The notes under the pieces are model-generated. The model was not told the origin of the DNA and made no database searches. It was given only the letters and a program-made list of their open reading frames with translations. The position numbers and the translations under genes were made by a program. A DNA stretch of 64,000 nucleotides from Nephrocerus scutellatus (Eukaryota; Arthropoda; Insecta; Diptera; Pipunculidae): assembly GCA_947095585.1 (NCBI GenBank), contig OX352766.1, forward strand, positions 25,196,811 through 25,260,810. Direction: 5' to 3'. Shown here piece after piece: positions 43,171 to 57,330 of the stretch. Every line of letters starts with the position of its first letter. Within the stretch, counting starts at the first letter, position 1.

Positions 43171-46100
43171 CCGATGCAGAACTGCTTCCTCTTCTGTATT
43201 GTAATCTAACAAATTATATTCGATAGCTTATTCCTTTAGGAAGACACATGTGTGGGTTAATTTAGTGAGACATCTCTAGGAACTGGCCAATCCGCTTGAA
43301 AGCGAACCTCCAAATTGGAGAATTTCATGAAAATAGCAAATGTTCAAACCGATGCAGAAATGCTTCCTCTCCTCTGTATTGTAATCTAACAAATTATATT
43401 CGATAGTTTATTCCTTTAGGAAGACAAAGGTGTGGGTCAATTTAGTGAGACTTCTCTCTGAACTGGCCAATCCGCTTGACAGCGAACATTCAAATTGGAG
43501 AATTTCATGAAAATAGAAAATGTTCAAACCGATGCACAACTGCCTAATTCCCTCTGCATTGTAATCTATTTAATTCTGTTCTATAGATTGTTCCTTTAGG
43601 AAGACACAAGTGTGGGTATATTTAGTGATACATCTCTCTGAACTGGCCAATCCGCTTGACAGCGAACCTCCAAATTGGAGAATTTCATGAAAATAGCAAA
43701 TGTTCAAACCGATGCACAACTGCCTAATCCCCTCTCCAATGTAATTTAGTTAATTCTATTCTTTAGATTATTCCTTTAGGAAGACACAGGTGTGGGTTAA
43801 TTTAGTGAGACATGTCTCTGAACTGGTCAATCCGCTTGACAGCGAACCTCCAAATTGGAGAATTTCATGAAAATAGCAAATGTTCATACCGATGCACAAC
43901 TGCCTCCTCTCCTCTGTATTGTAATCTAACAAATTATGTTTGATAGCTTATTCTTTTAGGAAGATACAGGTGTGGGTCAATTTGGTAAGACATCTCTCTG
44001 AACTGGCCAATCTGCTTGACAGCGAACCTCCAAATTAGAGAATTTCATGAAAATAGCAAATGTTCAAACCGATGATCAACTGCCTAATCCCCTCTGCATT
44101 GTAATTTAGTTAATTCTGTTCTATAAATTGTTCCTTTAGGAAGACACAAGTGTGGGTCAATTTAGTGAGACATCTCTCTGAACTGGCCAATCCGCTTGAC
44201 AGCGAACCTCCAAATTGGAGAATTTCATGAAAATAGCAAATGTTCAAACCAATGCACAACTGCTTATTCCTTTAGGAAGACACAGGTGTCGGTCAATTTG
44301 GTAACACATCTCTCTGAACTGGCCAATCCGCTTGACAGCGAACCTCCAAAGTGGAGAATTTCATGAAAATAGCAAATGTTCAAACCGATGCAGAACTGCT
44401 TCCTCTCCTCTGTATTGTAATCTAACAAATTATATTCGATAGTTTATTCCTTTAGAAAGACACAGGTGTGGGTCAATTTAATGAGACATCTCTCTGAACT
44501 GGCCAATCCGCTTGACAGCGAACCTCCAAATTGGAGAATTTCATGAATAGCAAATGTTCAAACCGATGCAGAACTGCTTCCTCTTCTGTATTGTAATCTT
44601 ACAAATTATATTCGATAGTTTATTCCTTTAGGAAGACACAGGTGTGGGTCAATTTGGTAAGACATCTCTCTGAACTGGCCAATCTGCTTGACAGCGAACC
44701 TCCAAATTAGAGAATTTCATGAAAATAGCAAATGTTCAAACCGATGCACAACTGCCTAATTCCCTCTGCATTGTAATCTATTTAATTCTGTTCTATAGAT
44801 TGTTCCTTTCGGAACACACAAGTGTGGGTATATTTAGTGAGACATCTCTCTGAACTGGCCAATCCGCTTGACAGCGAACCTTCAAATTGGAGAATTTCAT
44901 GAAAATAGCAAATGTTCAAACCGATGCACAACTGCCTCCTCTCCTCTGTATTGTAATCTAGCAAATTATATTCGATAGCTTATTTCTTTAGGAAGACATA
45001 GGTGTGGGTCAATTTGGTAACACATCTCTAGGAACTGGCCAATCCGCTTGACAGCGAACCTCCAAATTGGAGAATTTCTTGAAAATAGCTAATGTTCAAA
45101 CCGATGCAGAACTGCTTCCTCTTCTGTATTGTAATCTAACAAATTATATTCGATAGCTTATTCCTTTAGGAAGACACATGTGTGGGTTAATTTAGTGAGA
45201 CATCTCTAGGAACTGGCCAATCCGCTTGAAAGCGAACCTCCAAATGGGAGAATTTCATGAAAATAGCAAATGTTCAAACCGATGCAGAAATGCTTCCTCT
45301 CCTCTGTATTGTAATCTAACAATATATATTCGATAGTTTATTCCTTTAGAAAGACACAGGTGTGGGTCAATTTAGTGAGACATCTCTCTGAACTGGCCAA
45401 TCCGCTTGACAGCGAACATTCAAATTGGAGAATTTCATGAAAATAGCAAATGTTCAAACCGATGCAGAAATGCTTCCTCTCCTCTGTATTGTAATCTAAC
45501 AATATATATTCGATAGTTTATTCCTTTAGGAAGACACAGGTGTGGGTCAATTTAGTGAGACATCTCTCTGAACTGGCCAATCCGCTTGACAGCGAACCTC
45601 CAAAGTGGAGAATTTCATGAAAATAGCAAATGTTCAAACCGATGCAGAACTGCTTCCTCTCCTCTGTATTGTAATCTAACAAATTATATTCGATAGTTTA
45701 TTCCTTTAGGAAGACACAGGTGTCGGTCAATTTGGTAACACATCTCTCTGAACTGGCCAATCCGCTTTACAGCGAACCTCCAAAGTGGAGAATTTCATGA
45801 AAATAGCAAATGTTCAAACCGATGCAGAACTGCTTCCTCTCCTCTGTATTGTAATCTTACAAATTATATTCGATAGTTTATTCCTTTAGAAAGACACAGG
45901 TGTGGGTCAATTTAATGAGACATCTCTCTGAACTGGCCAATCCGCTTGACAGCGAACCTCCAAATTGGAGAATTTCATGAAAATAGCAAATGTTCAAACC
46001 GATGCAGAACTGCTTCCTCTACTGTATTGTAATCTTACAAATTATATTCGATAGTTTATTTCTTTAGGAAGACACAAGTGTGGTTCAATTTAGTGAGACA

Positions 46101-47674
46101 TCTCTCTGAACTGGCCAATCCGCTTGACAGCGAAAATTCAAATTGGAGAATTTCATGAAAATAGAAAATGTTCACACCGTTGCAGAACTGCTTCCTCTTC
46201 TGTATTGTAATCTAAAAAATTATATTCGATAGCTTATTTCTTTAGGAAGACATAGGTGTGGGTCAATTTGGTAACACATCTGTAGGAACTGGCCAATACG
46301 CTTGACAGCGAACCTCCAAATTGGAGAATTTCATGAAAATAGCAAATGTTCAAACCGATGCACAACTGCCTCATCTCCTCTGTATTGTAATTTAACAAAT
46401 TATGTTTGATAGCTTATTCCTTTAGGAAGACACAGGTGTGGGTCAATTTGGTAAGACATCTCTCTGAACTGGCCAATCTGCTTGACAGCGAACCTCCAAA
46501 TTAGAGAATTTCATGAAAATAGCAAATGTTCAAACCGATGCTCAACTGCCTCCTCTCCTCTGTATTGTAATCTAACAAATTATATTCGATAGCTTATTTC
46601 TTTAGGAAGACATTGGTGTGGGTCAATTTGGTAACACATCTCTCTGAACTGGCCAATCTGCTTGACAGCGAACCTCCAAATTGGAGAATTTCATGAAAAT
46701 AGCAAATGTTCAAACCGATGCAGAAATGCTTCCTCTCCTCTGTATTGTAATCTAACAAATTATATTCGATAGTTTATTCCTTTAGGAAGACACAGGTGTG
46801 GGTCAATTTAGTGAGACATCTCTCTGAACTGGCCAATCCGCTTGACAGCGAACATTCAAATTGGAGAATTTCATGAAAATAGAAAATGTTCAAACCGATG
46901 CACAACTGCCTAATTCCCTCTGCATTGTAATCTATTTAATTCTGTTCTATAGATTGTTCCTTTAGGAAGACACAAGTGTGGGTATATTTAGTGATACATC
47001 TCTCTGAACTGGCCAATCCGCTTGACAGCGAACCTCCAAATTGGAGAATTTCATGAAAATAGCAAATGTTCAAACCGATGCACAACTGCCTAATCCCCTC
47101 TCCAATGTAATTTAGTTAATTCTATTCTTTAGATTATTCCTTTAGGAAGACACAGGTGTGGGTTAATTTAGTGAGACATGTCTCTGAACTGGTCAATCCG
47201 CTTGACAGCGAACCTCCAAATTGGAGAAGTTCATGAAAATAGCAAATGTTCATACCGATGCACAACTGCCTCCTCTCCTCTGTATTGTAATCTTACAAAT
47301 TATGTTTGATAGCTTATTCTTTTAGGAAGATACAGGTGTGGGTCAATTTGGTAAGACATCTCTCTGAACTGGCCAATCTGCTTGACAGCGAACCTCCAAA
47401 TTAGAGAATTTCATGAAAATAGCAAATGTTCAAACCGATGATCAACTGCCTAATCCCCTCTGCATTGTAATTTAGTTAATTCTGTTCTATAAATTGTTCC
47501 TTTAGGAAGACACAAGTGTGGGTCAATTTAGTGAGACATCTCTCTGAACTGGCCAATCCGCTTGACAGCGAACCTCCAAATTGGAGAATTTCATGAAAAT
47601 AGCAAATGTTCAAACCAATGCACAACTGCTTATTCCTTTAGGAAGACACAGGTGTCGGTCAATTTGGTAACACA
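43171..47674 (+). repeat. Mixed satellite monomers with long-range copies
   Basis: Contains short monomers at 44247 and, near the right edge, 47613 (interval 3,366), a 3-bp-deleted TTTCATGAATAGC monomer at 44541, and a segment near 44723-45445 that matches 1648-2370 at a 43,075-bp offset. Confidence 0.7.
44723..45445 (+). repeat. ~720-bp segment matching 1648-2370
   Basis: Shares the run of private variants TTTCGGAACACACAAG, GTAATCTAGCAAATT, TTTCTTGAAAATAGCTAATG and AACAATATATATTCG in the same order, with few differences, on the far side of the retrotransposon. Confidence 0.7.
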
Positions 47675-49646
47675 TCTCTCTGAACTGGCCAATCCGCTTG
47701 ACAGCGAACCTCCAAAGTGGAGAATTTCATGAAAATAGCAAATGTTCAAACCGATGCAGAACTGCTTCCTCTCCTCTGTATTGTAATCTAACAAATTATA
47801 TTCGATAGTTTATTCCTTTAGAAAGACACAGGTGTGGGTCAATTTAATGAGACATCTCTCTGAACTGGCCAATCCGCTTGACAGCGAACCTCCAAATTGG
47901 AGAATTTCATGAATAGCAAATGTTCAAACCGATGCAGAACTGCTTCCTCTTCTGTATTGTAATCTTACAAATTATATTCGATAGTTTATTCCTTTAGGAA
48001 GCCACAGGTGTGGGTCAATTTGGTAAGACATCTCTCTGAACTGGCCAATCTGCTTGACAGCGAACCTCCAAATTAGAGAATTTCATGAAAATAGCAAATG
48101 TTCAAACCGATGCACAACTGCCTAATTCCCTCTGCATTGTAATCTATTTAATTCTGTTCTATAGATTGTTCCTTTAGGAAGACACAAGTGTGGGTATATT
48201 TAGTGATACATCTCTCTGAACTGGCCAATCCGCTTGACAGCGAACCTCCAAATTGGAGAATTTCATGAAAATAGCAAATGTTCAAACCGATGCACAACTG
48301 CCTAATCCCCTCTCCAATGTAATTTAGTTAATTCTATTCTTTAGATTATTCCTTTAGGAAGACACAGGTGTGGGTTAATTTAGTGAGACATGTCTCTGAA
48401 CTGGTCAATCCGCTTGACAGCGAACCTCCAAATTGGAGAATTTCATGAAAATAGCAAATGTTCAAACCGATTCACAACTGCCTCATCTCCTCTGTATTGT
48501 AATCTAACAAATTATGTTTGATAGCTTATTCCTTTAGGAAGACACAGGTGTGGGTTAATTTGGTAAGACATCTCTCTGAACTGGCCAATCCGCTTGACAG
48601 CGAACCTCCAAATTGGAGATTTTCATAAAAATAGCAAATGTTCAAACCGATGCACAATGCCTCCTCTCCTCTGTATTGTAATCTAACAAATTATATTCCA
48701 TAGTTTATTCCTTTAGGAAGACACAGGTGTAGGTCAATTTAGTAAGACATCTCTAGGAACTGCCCAATCCGCTTGACAGCGAACCTCCAAATTGGAGAAT
48801 TTCATGAAAATAGCAAATGTTCAAACCGATGCAGAAATGCTTCCTCTCCTCTGTATTGCAATCTTACAAATTATATTCGATAGTTTATTCCTTTAGAAAG
48901 ACACAGGTGTGGGTCAATTTAATGAAACATCTCTCTGAACTGGCCAATCCGCTTGACAGCGAACCTCTAAATTGGAGAATTTCATGAAAATAGCAAATGT
49001 TCAAACCGATGCAGAACTGCTTCCTCTTCTGTATAGGTATCTAAGAAATTATATTCAATAGCTTATTCCTTTAGGAAGACACAGGTGTGGGTCAATTTGG
49101 TAAGACATCTCTCTGAACTGGCCAATCCGCTTGACAGCGAACCTCCAAATTGGAGAATTTCATGAAAATAGCAAATGTTCAAACCGATGCTCAACTGCCT
49201 CTTCCCCTCTGCATTGTAATTTAGTTAATTCTGTTCTATAAATTGTTCCTTTAGGAAGACACAAGTGTGGGTCAATTTACTGAGACATCTCTCGAACTGG
49301 CCAATCCGCTTGACAGCGAACCTTCAAATTGGAGAATTTCATGAAAATAGCAAATGTTCAAACCGATGTAGAAATGCTTCCTCTCCTCTGTATTGTAATC
49401 TAACAAATTATATTCGATAGTTTATTCCTTTAGGAAGACACAGGTGTAGGTCAATTTAGTAAGACATCTCTAGGAACTGCCCAATCCGCTTGACAGCGAA
49501 CCTCCAAATTGGAGAATTTCATGAAAATAGCAAATGTTCAAACCGATGCAGAAATGCTTCCTCTCCTCTGTATTGCAATCTTACAAATTATATTCGATAG
49601 TTTATTCCTTTAGAAAGACACAGGTGTGGGTCAATTTAATGAAACA
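47675..49646 (+). repeat. 1,972-bp tandem duplication, first copy
   Basis: Private markers TTTCATGAATAGC (47907), GGAAGCCACAGG, CTGTATAGGTATCTAAG (about 49029) and GATGTAGAAATGC (49365) all recur exactly 1,972 bp downstream. Confidence 0.85.
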
Positions 49647-51417
49647 TCTCTCTGAACTGGCCAATCCGCTTGACAGCGAACCTCCAAAGTGGAGAATTTC
49701 ATGAAAATAGCAAATGTTCAAACCGATGCAGAACTGCTTCCTCTCCTCTGTATTGTAATCTAACAAATTATATTCGATAGTTTATTCCTTTAGAAAGACA
49801 CAGGTGTGGGTCAATTTAATGAGACATCTCTCTGAACTGGCCAATCCGCTTGACAGCGAACCTCCAAATTGGAGAATTTCATGAATAGCAAATGTTCAAA
49901 CCGATGCAGAACTGCTTCCTCTTCTGTATTGTAATCTTACAAATTATATTCGATAGTTTATTCCTTTAGGAAGCCACAGGTGTGGGTCAATTTGGTAAGA
50001 CATCTCTCTGAACTGGCCAATCTGCTTGACAGCGAACCTCCAAATTAGAGAATTTCATGAAAATAGCAAATGTTCAAACCGATGCACAACTGCCTAATTC
50101 CCTCTGCATTGTAATCTATTTAATTCTGTTCTATAGATTGTTCCTTTAGGAAGACACAAGTGTGGGTATATTTAGTGATACATCTCTCTGAACTGGCCAA
50201 TCCGCTTGACAGCGAACCTCCAAATTGGAGAATTTCATGAAAATAGCAAATGTTCAAACCGATGCACAACTGCCTAATCCCCTCTCCAATGTAATTTAGT
50301 TAATTCTATTCTTTAGATTATTCCTTTAGGAAGACACAGGTGTGGGTTAATTTAGTGAGACATGTCTCTGAACTGGTCAATCCGCTTGACAGCGAACCTC
50401 CAAATTGGAGAATTTCATGAAAATAGCAAATGTTCAAACCGATTCACAACTGCCTCATCTCCTCTGTATTGTAATCTAACAAATTATGTTTGATAGCTTA
50501 TTCCTTTAGGAAGACACAGGTGTGGGTTAATTTGGTAAGACATCTCTCTGAACTGGCCAATCCGCTTGACAGCGAACCTCCAAATTGGAGATTTTCATAA
50601 AAATAGCAAATGTTCAAACCGATGCACAATGCCTCCTCTCCTCTGTATTGTAATCTAACAAATTATATTCCATAGTTTATTCCTTTAGGAAGACACAGGT
50701 GTAGGTCAATTTAGTAAGACATCTCTAGGAACTGCCCAATCCGCTTGACAGCGAACCTCCAAATTGGAGAATTTCATGAAAATAGCAAATGTTCAAACCG
50801 ATGCAGAAATGCTTCCTCTCCTCTGTATTGCAATCTTACAAATTATATTCGATAGTTTATTCCTTTAGAAAGACACAGGTGTGGGTCAATTTAATGAAAC
50901 ATCTCTCTGAACTGGCCAATCCGCTTGACAGCGAACCTCTAAATTGGAGAATTTCATGAAAATAGCAAATGTTCAAACCGATGCAGAACTGCTTCCTCTT
51001 CTGTATAGGTATCTAAGAAATTATATTCAATAGCTTATTCCTTTAGGAAGACACAGGTGTGGGTCAATTTGGTAAGACATCTCTCTGAACTGGCCAATCC
51101 GCTTGACAGCGAACCTCCAAATTGGAGAATTTCATGAAAATAGCAAATGTTCAAACCGATGCTCAACTGCCTCTTCCCCTCTGCATTGTAATTTAGTTAA
51201 TTCTGTTCTATAAATTGTTCCTTTAGGAAGACACAAGTGTGGGTCAATTTACTGAGACATCTCTCGAACTGGCCAATCCGCTTGACAGCGAACCTTCAAA
51301 TTGGAGAATTTCATGAAAATAGCAAATGTTCAAACCGATGTAGAAATGCTTCCTCTCCTCTGTATTGTAATCTAACAAATTATATTCGATAGTTTATTCC
51401 TTTAGGAAGACACAGGT
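49647..51417 (+). repeat. 1,972-bp tandem duplication, second copy
   Basis: Markers at 49879, about 51001 and 51337. It departs from the first copy at about 51418, where GTGTAGGTCAATTTAGTAAG is replaced by GTGTGGGTTAATTTAGTCAG. Confidence 0.85.
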
Positions 51418-53387
51418 GTGGGTTAATTTAGTCAGACATCTCTAGGAACTGGCCAATCCGCTTGACAGCGAACCTCCAAATTGGAGAATTTCATGAAAAT
51501 AGCAAATGTTCAAACCGATGCAGAAATGCTTCCTCTCCTCTGTATTGTAATCTAACAAATTATATTCGATAGTTTATTCTTTTAGGAAGACACAGGTGTA
51601 GGTCAATTTAGTGAGACATCTCTAGGAGCTGCCCAATCCACTTGACAGCGAACCTCCAAATTGGAGAATTTCATGAAAATAGCAAATGTTCATACCGATG
51701 CACAACTGCCTCCTCTCCTCTGTATTGTAATCTAACAAATTACGTTTGATAGCTTATTCTTTTAGGAAGATACAGGTGTGGGTCAATTTGGTAAGACATC
51801 TCTCTGAACTGGCCAATCTGCTTGACAGCGAACCTCCAAATTAGAGAATTTCATGAAAATAGCAAATGTTCAAACCGATGATCAACTGCCTAATCCCCTC
51901 TGCATTGTAATTTAGTTAATTCTGTTCTATAAATTGTTCCTTTAGGAAGACACAAGTGTGGGTCAATTTAGTGAGACATCTCTCTGAACTGGCCAATCCG
52001 CTTGACAGCGAACCTCCAAATTGGAGAATTTCATGAAAATAGCAAATGTTCAAACCAATGCACAACTGCTTATTCCTTTAGGAAGACACAGGTGTCGGTC
52101 AATTTGGTAACACATCTCTCTGAACTGGCCAATCCGCTTGACAGCGAACCTCCAAAGTGGAGAATTTCATGAAAATAGCAAATGTTCAAACCGATGCAGA
52201 ACTGCTTCCTCTCCTCTGTATTGTAATCTAACAAATTATATTCGATAGTTTATTCCTTTAGAAAGACACAGGTGTGGGTCAATTTAATGAGACATCTCTC
52301 TGAACTGGCCAATCCGCTTGACAGCGAACCTCCAAATTGGAGAATTTCATGAAAATAGCAAATGTTCAAACCGATGCAGAACTGCTTCCTCTTCTGTATT
52401 GTAATCTTACAAATTATATTCGATAGTTTATTTCTATAGGAAGACACAAGTGTTGGTCAATTTAGTGAGACATCTCTCTGAACTGGCCAATCCGCTTGAC
52501 AGCGAAAATTCAAATTGGAGAATTTCATGAAAATAGAAAATGTTCAAACCGATGCAGAACTGCTTCCTCTTCTGTATTGTAATCTAAAAAATTATATTCG
52601 ATAGCTTATTTCTTTAGGAAGACATAGGTGTGGGTCAATTTGGTAACACATCTGTAGGAACTGGCCAATCCGCTTGACAGCGAACCTCCAAATTGGAGAA
52701 TTTCATGAAAATAGCAAATGTTCAAACCGGTGCACAACTGCCTCATCTCCTCTGTATTGTAATCTAACAAATTATGTTTGATAGCTTATTCCTTTAGGAA
52801 GACACAGGTGTGGGTCAATTTGGTAAGACATCTCTCTGAACTGGCCAATCTGCTTGAATGCGAACCTCCAAATTAGAGAATTTCATGAAAATAGCAAATG
52901 TTCAAACCGATGCTCAACTGCCTCCTCTCCTCTGTATTGTAATCTAACAAATTATATTCGATAGCTTATTTCTTTAGAAAGACATAGGTGTGGGTTAATT
53001 TGGTAACACATCTCTAGGAATTGGCCAATCCGCTTGACAGCGAACCTCCAAATTGGAGAATTTCATGAAAATAGCAAATGTTCAAACCGATGCACAACTG
53101 CCTAATCCCCTCTGCATTGTAATCTAGTTAATTCTATTCTTTAGATTATTCATTTAGGAAGACACAGGTGTGGGTTAATTTAGTGAGACATCTCTCTGAA
53201 CTGGCCAATCCGCTTGACAGCGAACCTCCAAATTGGAGATTTTCATAAAAATATCAAATGTTCAAACCGATGCACAATGCCTCCTCTCCTCTGTATTGTA
53301 ATCTAACAAATTATATTCGATAGCTTATTCTTTTAGGAAGACACTGGAGTAGGTCAATTTAGTGAGACATCTCTAGGAGCTCCCCAA
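51418..53387 (+). repeat. Mixed satellite monomers
   Basis: Includes another short monomer at 52053 and monomers of both middle subtypes; no long internal period was found. Confidence 0.7.
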
Positions 53388-55516
53388 TCCGCTTGACAGC
53401 GAACCTCCAAATTGGAGAATTTCATGAAAATAGCAAATGTTCATCCGATGCACTACTGCCTCCTCTCCTCTGTATTGTAATCTTACAAATTATATTCGGT
53501 AGTTTATTCCTTTATGAAGACACCTCTCTGAACTGGCCAATCCGCTTGACAGCGAACCTCCAAATTAGAGTATTTCATGAAAATAGCAAATGTTCAAACC
53601 GATGCACAACTGCCTCCTCTCCTCTGTATTGTAATCTAACAAATTATATTCGATAGCTTATTCCTTTAGGAAGACACAGGTGTAGGTCAATTTAGTGAGC
53701 CATCTCTATGAACTGGCCAATCCGCTTGACAGCGAACATTCAAATTGGAGAATTTCATGAAAATAGAAAATGTTCAAACCGATGCACAACTGCCTAATTC
53801 CCTCTGCATTGTAATCTATTTAATTCTGTTCTATAGATTGTTCCTTTCGGAAGACACAAGTGTGGGTCAATTTAGTGAGACATCTCTCTGAACTGGCCAA
53901 TCCGCTTGACAGCGAACCTCCAAATTGGAGAATTTCATGAAAATAGCAAATGTTCAAACCGATGCACAACTGCCTCCTCTCCTCTGTATTGTAATCTAAC
54001 AAATTATATTCGATAGCTTATTTCTTAAGGAAGACATAGGTGTGGGTCAATTTTGTAACACATCTCTAGGAACTGGCCAATCCGCTTGACAGCGAACCTC
54101 CAAATTGGAGAATTTCTTGAAAATAGCTAATGTTCAAACCGATGCAGAACTGCTTCCTCTTCTGTATTGTAATCTAACAAACTATATTCGATAGCTTATT
54201 CCTTTAGGAAGACACATGTGTGGGTTAATTTAGTGAGACATCTCTCTGAACTGGCCAATCCGCTTGACAGCGAACCTTCAAATTGGAGAATTTCATGAAA
54301 ATAGCAAATGTTCAAACCGCTGCACAACTGCCTCCTCTCCTCTGTATTGTAATCTAACAAATTATATTCGATAGCTTATTTCTTTAGGAAGACATAGGTG
54401 TGGGTCAATTTGGTAACACATCTCTAGGAACTGGCCAATCCGCTTGACAGCGAACCTCCAAATTGGAGAATTTCTTGAAAATAGCTAATGTTCAAACCGA
54501 TGCAGAACTGCTTCCTCTTCTGTATTGTAATCTAACAAACTATATTCGATAGCTTATTCCTTTAGGAAGACACATGTGTGGGTTAATTTAGTGAGACATC
54601 TCTAGGAACTGGCCAATCCGCTTGAAAGCGAACCTCCAAATTGGAGAATTTCATGAAAATAGCAAATGTTCAAACCGATGCAGAAATGCTTCCTCTCCTC
54701 TGTATTGTAATCTAACAAATTATATTCGATAGTTTATTCCTTTAGGAAGACACAGGTGTGGGTCAATTTAGTGAGACATCTCTCTGAACTGGCCAATCCG
54801 CTTGACAGCGAACATTCAAATTGGAGAATTTCATGAAAATAGAAAATGTTCAAACCGATGATCAACTGCCTAATCCCCTCTGCATTGTAATTTAGTTAAT
54901 TCTGTTCTATAAATTGTTCCTTTAGGAAGACACAAGTGTGGGTCAATTTAGTGAGACATCTCTCTGAACTGGCCAATCCGCTTGACAGCGAACCTCCAAA
55001 TTGGAGAATTTCATGAAAATAGCAAATGTTCAAACCGATGCACAACTGCCTCCTATCCTCTGTATTGTAATCTTACAAATTATATTCGATAGCTTATTCC
55101 TTTAGGAAGACACAGGTGTGGGTCAATTTGGTAACACATCTCTAGGAACTGGCCAATCCGCTTGACAGCGAACCTCCAAATTGGAGAATTTCATGAAAAT
55201 AGCAAATGTTCAAACCGATGCACAACTGCCTCCTATCCTCTGTATTGTAATCTTACAAATTATATTCGATAGCTTATTCCTTTAGGAAGACACAGGTGTG
55301 GGTCAATTTGGTAACACATCTCTAGGAACTGGCCAATCCGCTTGACAGCGAACCTCCAAATTGGAGAATTTCATGAAAATAGCAACTGTTCAAACCGATG
55401 CAGAAATGCTTCCTCTCCTCTGTATTGTAATCTTACAAATTATATTCGATAGTTTATTCCTTTAGGAAGACACAGGTGTGGGTCAATTTAGTGAGACATC
55501 TCTCTGAACTGGCCAA
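53388..55516 (+). repeat. 2,129-bp tandem duplication, first copy
   Basis: Begins with an internally deleted monomer (GTTCATCCGATGCACTACTG, then GAAGACACCTCTCTGAACTGG). The markers GAACCTCC (53401) and GATGATCAACTGCC (54857) recur 2,129 bp downstream (55530, 56986). Confidence 0.82.
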
Positions 55517-57330
55517 TCCACTTGACAGCGAACCTCCAAATTGGAGAATTTCATGAAAATAGCAAATGTTCATCCGATGCACTACTGCCTCCTCTCCTCT
55601 GTATTGTAATCTTACAAATTATATTCGGTAGTTTATTCCTTTATGAAGACACCTCTCTGAACTGGCCAATCCGCTTGACAGCGAACCTCCAAATTAGAGT
55701 ATTTCATGAAAATAGCAAATGTTCAAACCGATGCACAACTGCCTCCTCTCCTCTGTATTGTAATCTAACAAATTATATTCGATAGCTTATTCCTTTAGGA
55801 AGACACAGGTGTAGGTCAATTTAGTGAGCCATCTCTATGAACTGGCCAATCCGCTTGACAGCGAACATTCAAATTGGAGAATTTCATGAAAATAGAAAAT
55901 GTTCAAACCGATGCACAACTGCCTAATTCCCTCTGCATTGTAATCTATTTAATTCTGTTCTATCGATTGTTCCTTTCGGAAGACACAAGTGTGGGTCAAT
56001 TTAGTGAGACATCTCTCTGAACTGGCCAATCCGCTTGACAGCGAACCTCCAAATTGGAGAATTTCATGAAAATAGCAAATGTTCAAACCGATGCACAACT
56101 ACCTCCTCTCCTCTGTATTGTAATCTAACAAATTATATTCGATAGCTTATTTCTTTAGGAAGACATAGGTGTGGGTCAATTTGGTAACACATCTCTACGA
56201 ACTGGCCAATCCGCTTGACAGCGAACCTCCAAATTGGAGAATTTCTTGAAAATAGCTAACGTTCAAACCGATGCAGAACTGCTTCCTCTTCTGTATTGTA
56301 ATCTAACAAACTATATTCGATAGCTTATTCCTTTAGGAAGACACATGTGTGGGTTAATTTAGTGAGACATCTCTCTGAACTGGCCAATCCGCTTGACAGC
56401 GAACCTTCAAATTGGAGAATTTCATGAAAATAGCAAATGTTCAAACCGATGCACAACTGCCTCCTCTCCTCTGTATTGTAATCTAACAAATTATATTCGA
56501 TAGCTTATTTCTTTAGGAAGACATAGGTGTGGGTCAATTTGGTAACACATCTCTAGGAACTGGCCAATCCGCTTGACAGCGAACCTCCAAATTGGAGAAT
56601 TTCTTGAAAATAGCTAATGTTCAAACCGATGCAGAACTGCTTCCTCCTCTGTATTGTAATCTAACAAACTATATTCGATAGCTTATTCCTTTAGGAAGAC
56701 ACATGTGTGGGTTAATTTAGTGAGACATCTCTAGGAACTGGCCAATCCGCTTGAAAGCGAACCTCCAAATTGGAGAATTTCATGAAAATAGCAAATGTTC
56801 AAACCGATGCAGAAATGCTTCCTCTCCTCTGTATTGTAATCTAATAAATTATATTCGATAGCTTATTCCTTTAGGAAGACACAGGTGTGGGTCAATTTAG
56901 TGAGACATCTCTCTGAACTGGCCAATCCGCTTGACAGCGAACATTCAAATTGGAGAATTTCATGAAAATAGAAAATGTTCAAACCGATGATCAACTGCCT
57001 AATCCCCTCTGCATTGTAATTTAGTTAATTCTGTTCTATAAATTGTTCCTTTAGGAAGACAAAAGTGTGGGTCAATTTAGTGAGACATCTCTCTGAACTG
57101 GCCAATCCGCTTGACAGCGAACCTCCAAATTGGAGAATTTCATGAAAATAGCAAATGTTCAAACCGATGCACAATGCCTCCTATCCTCTGTATTGTAATC
57201 TAACAAATTATATTCGATAGCTTATTCCTTTAGGAAGACACAGGTGTGGGTCAATTTGGTAACACATCTCTAGGAACTGGCCAATCCGCTTGACAGCCAA
57301 CCTCCAAATTGGAGAATTTCATGAAAATAG
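55517..57330 (+). repeat. 2,129-bp tandem duplication, second copy (truncated)
   Basis: In register with the first copy until about 57330, then replaced by a GCAACTGTTCAAACC monomer. Part of the same unit (AAATTAGAGTATTTCATG followed by the ATTCCCTCTGCATTG monomer) recurs near 59820-60360. Confidence 0.8.
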
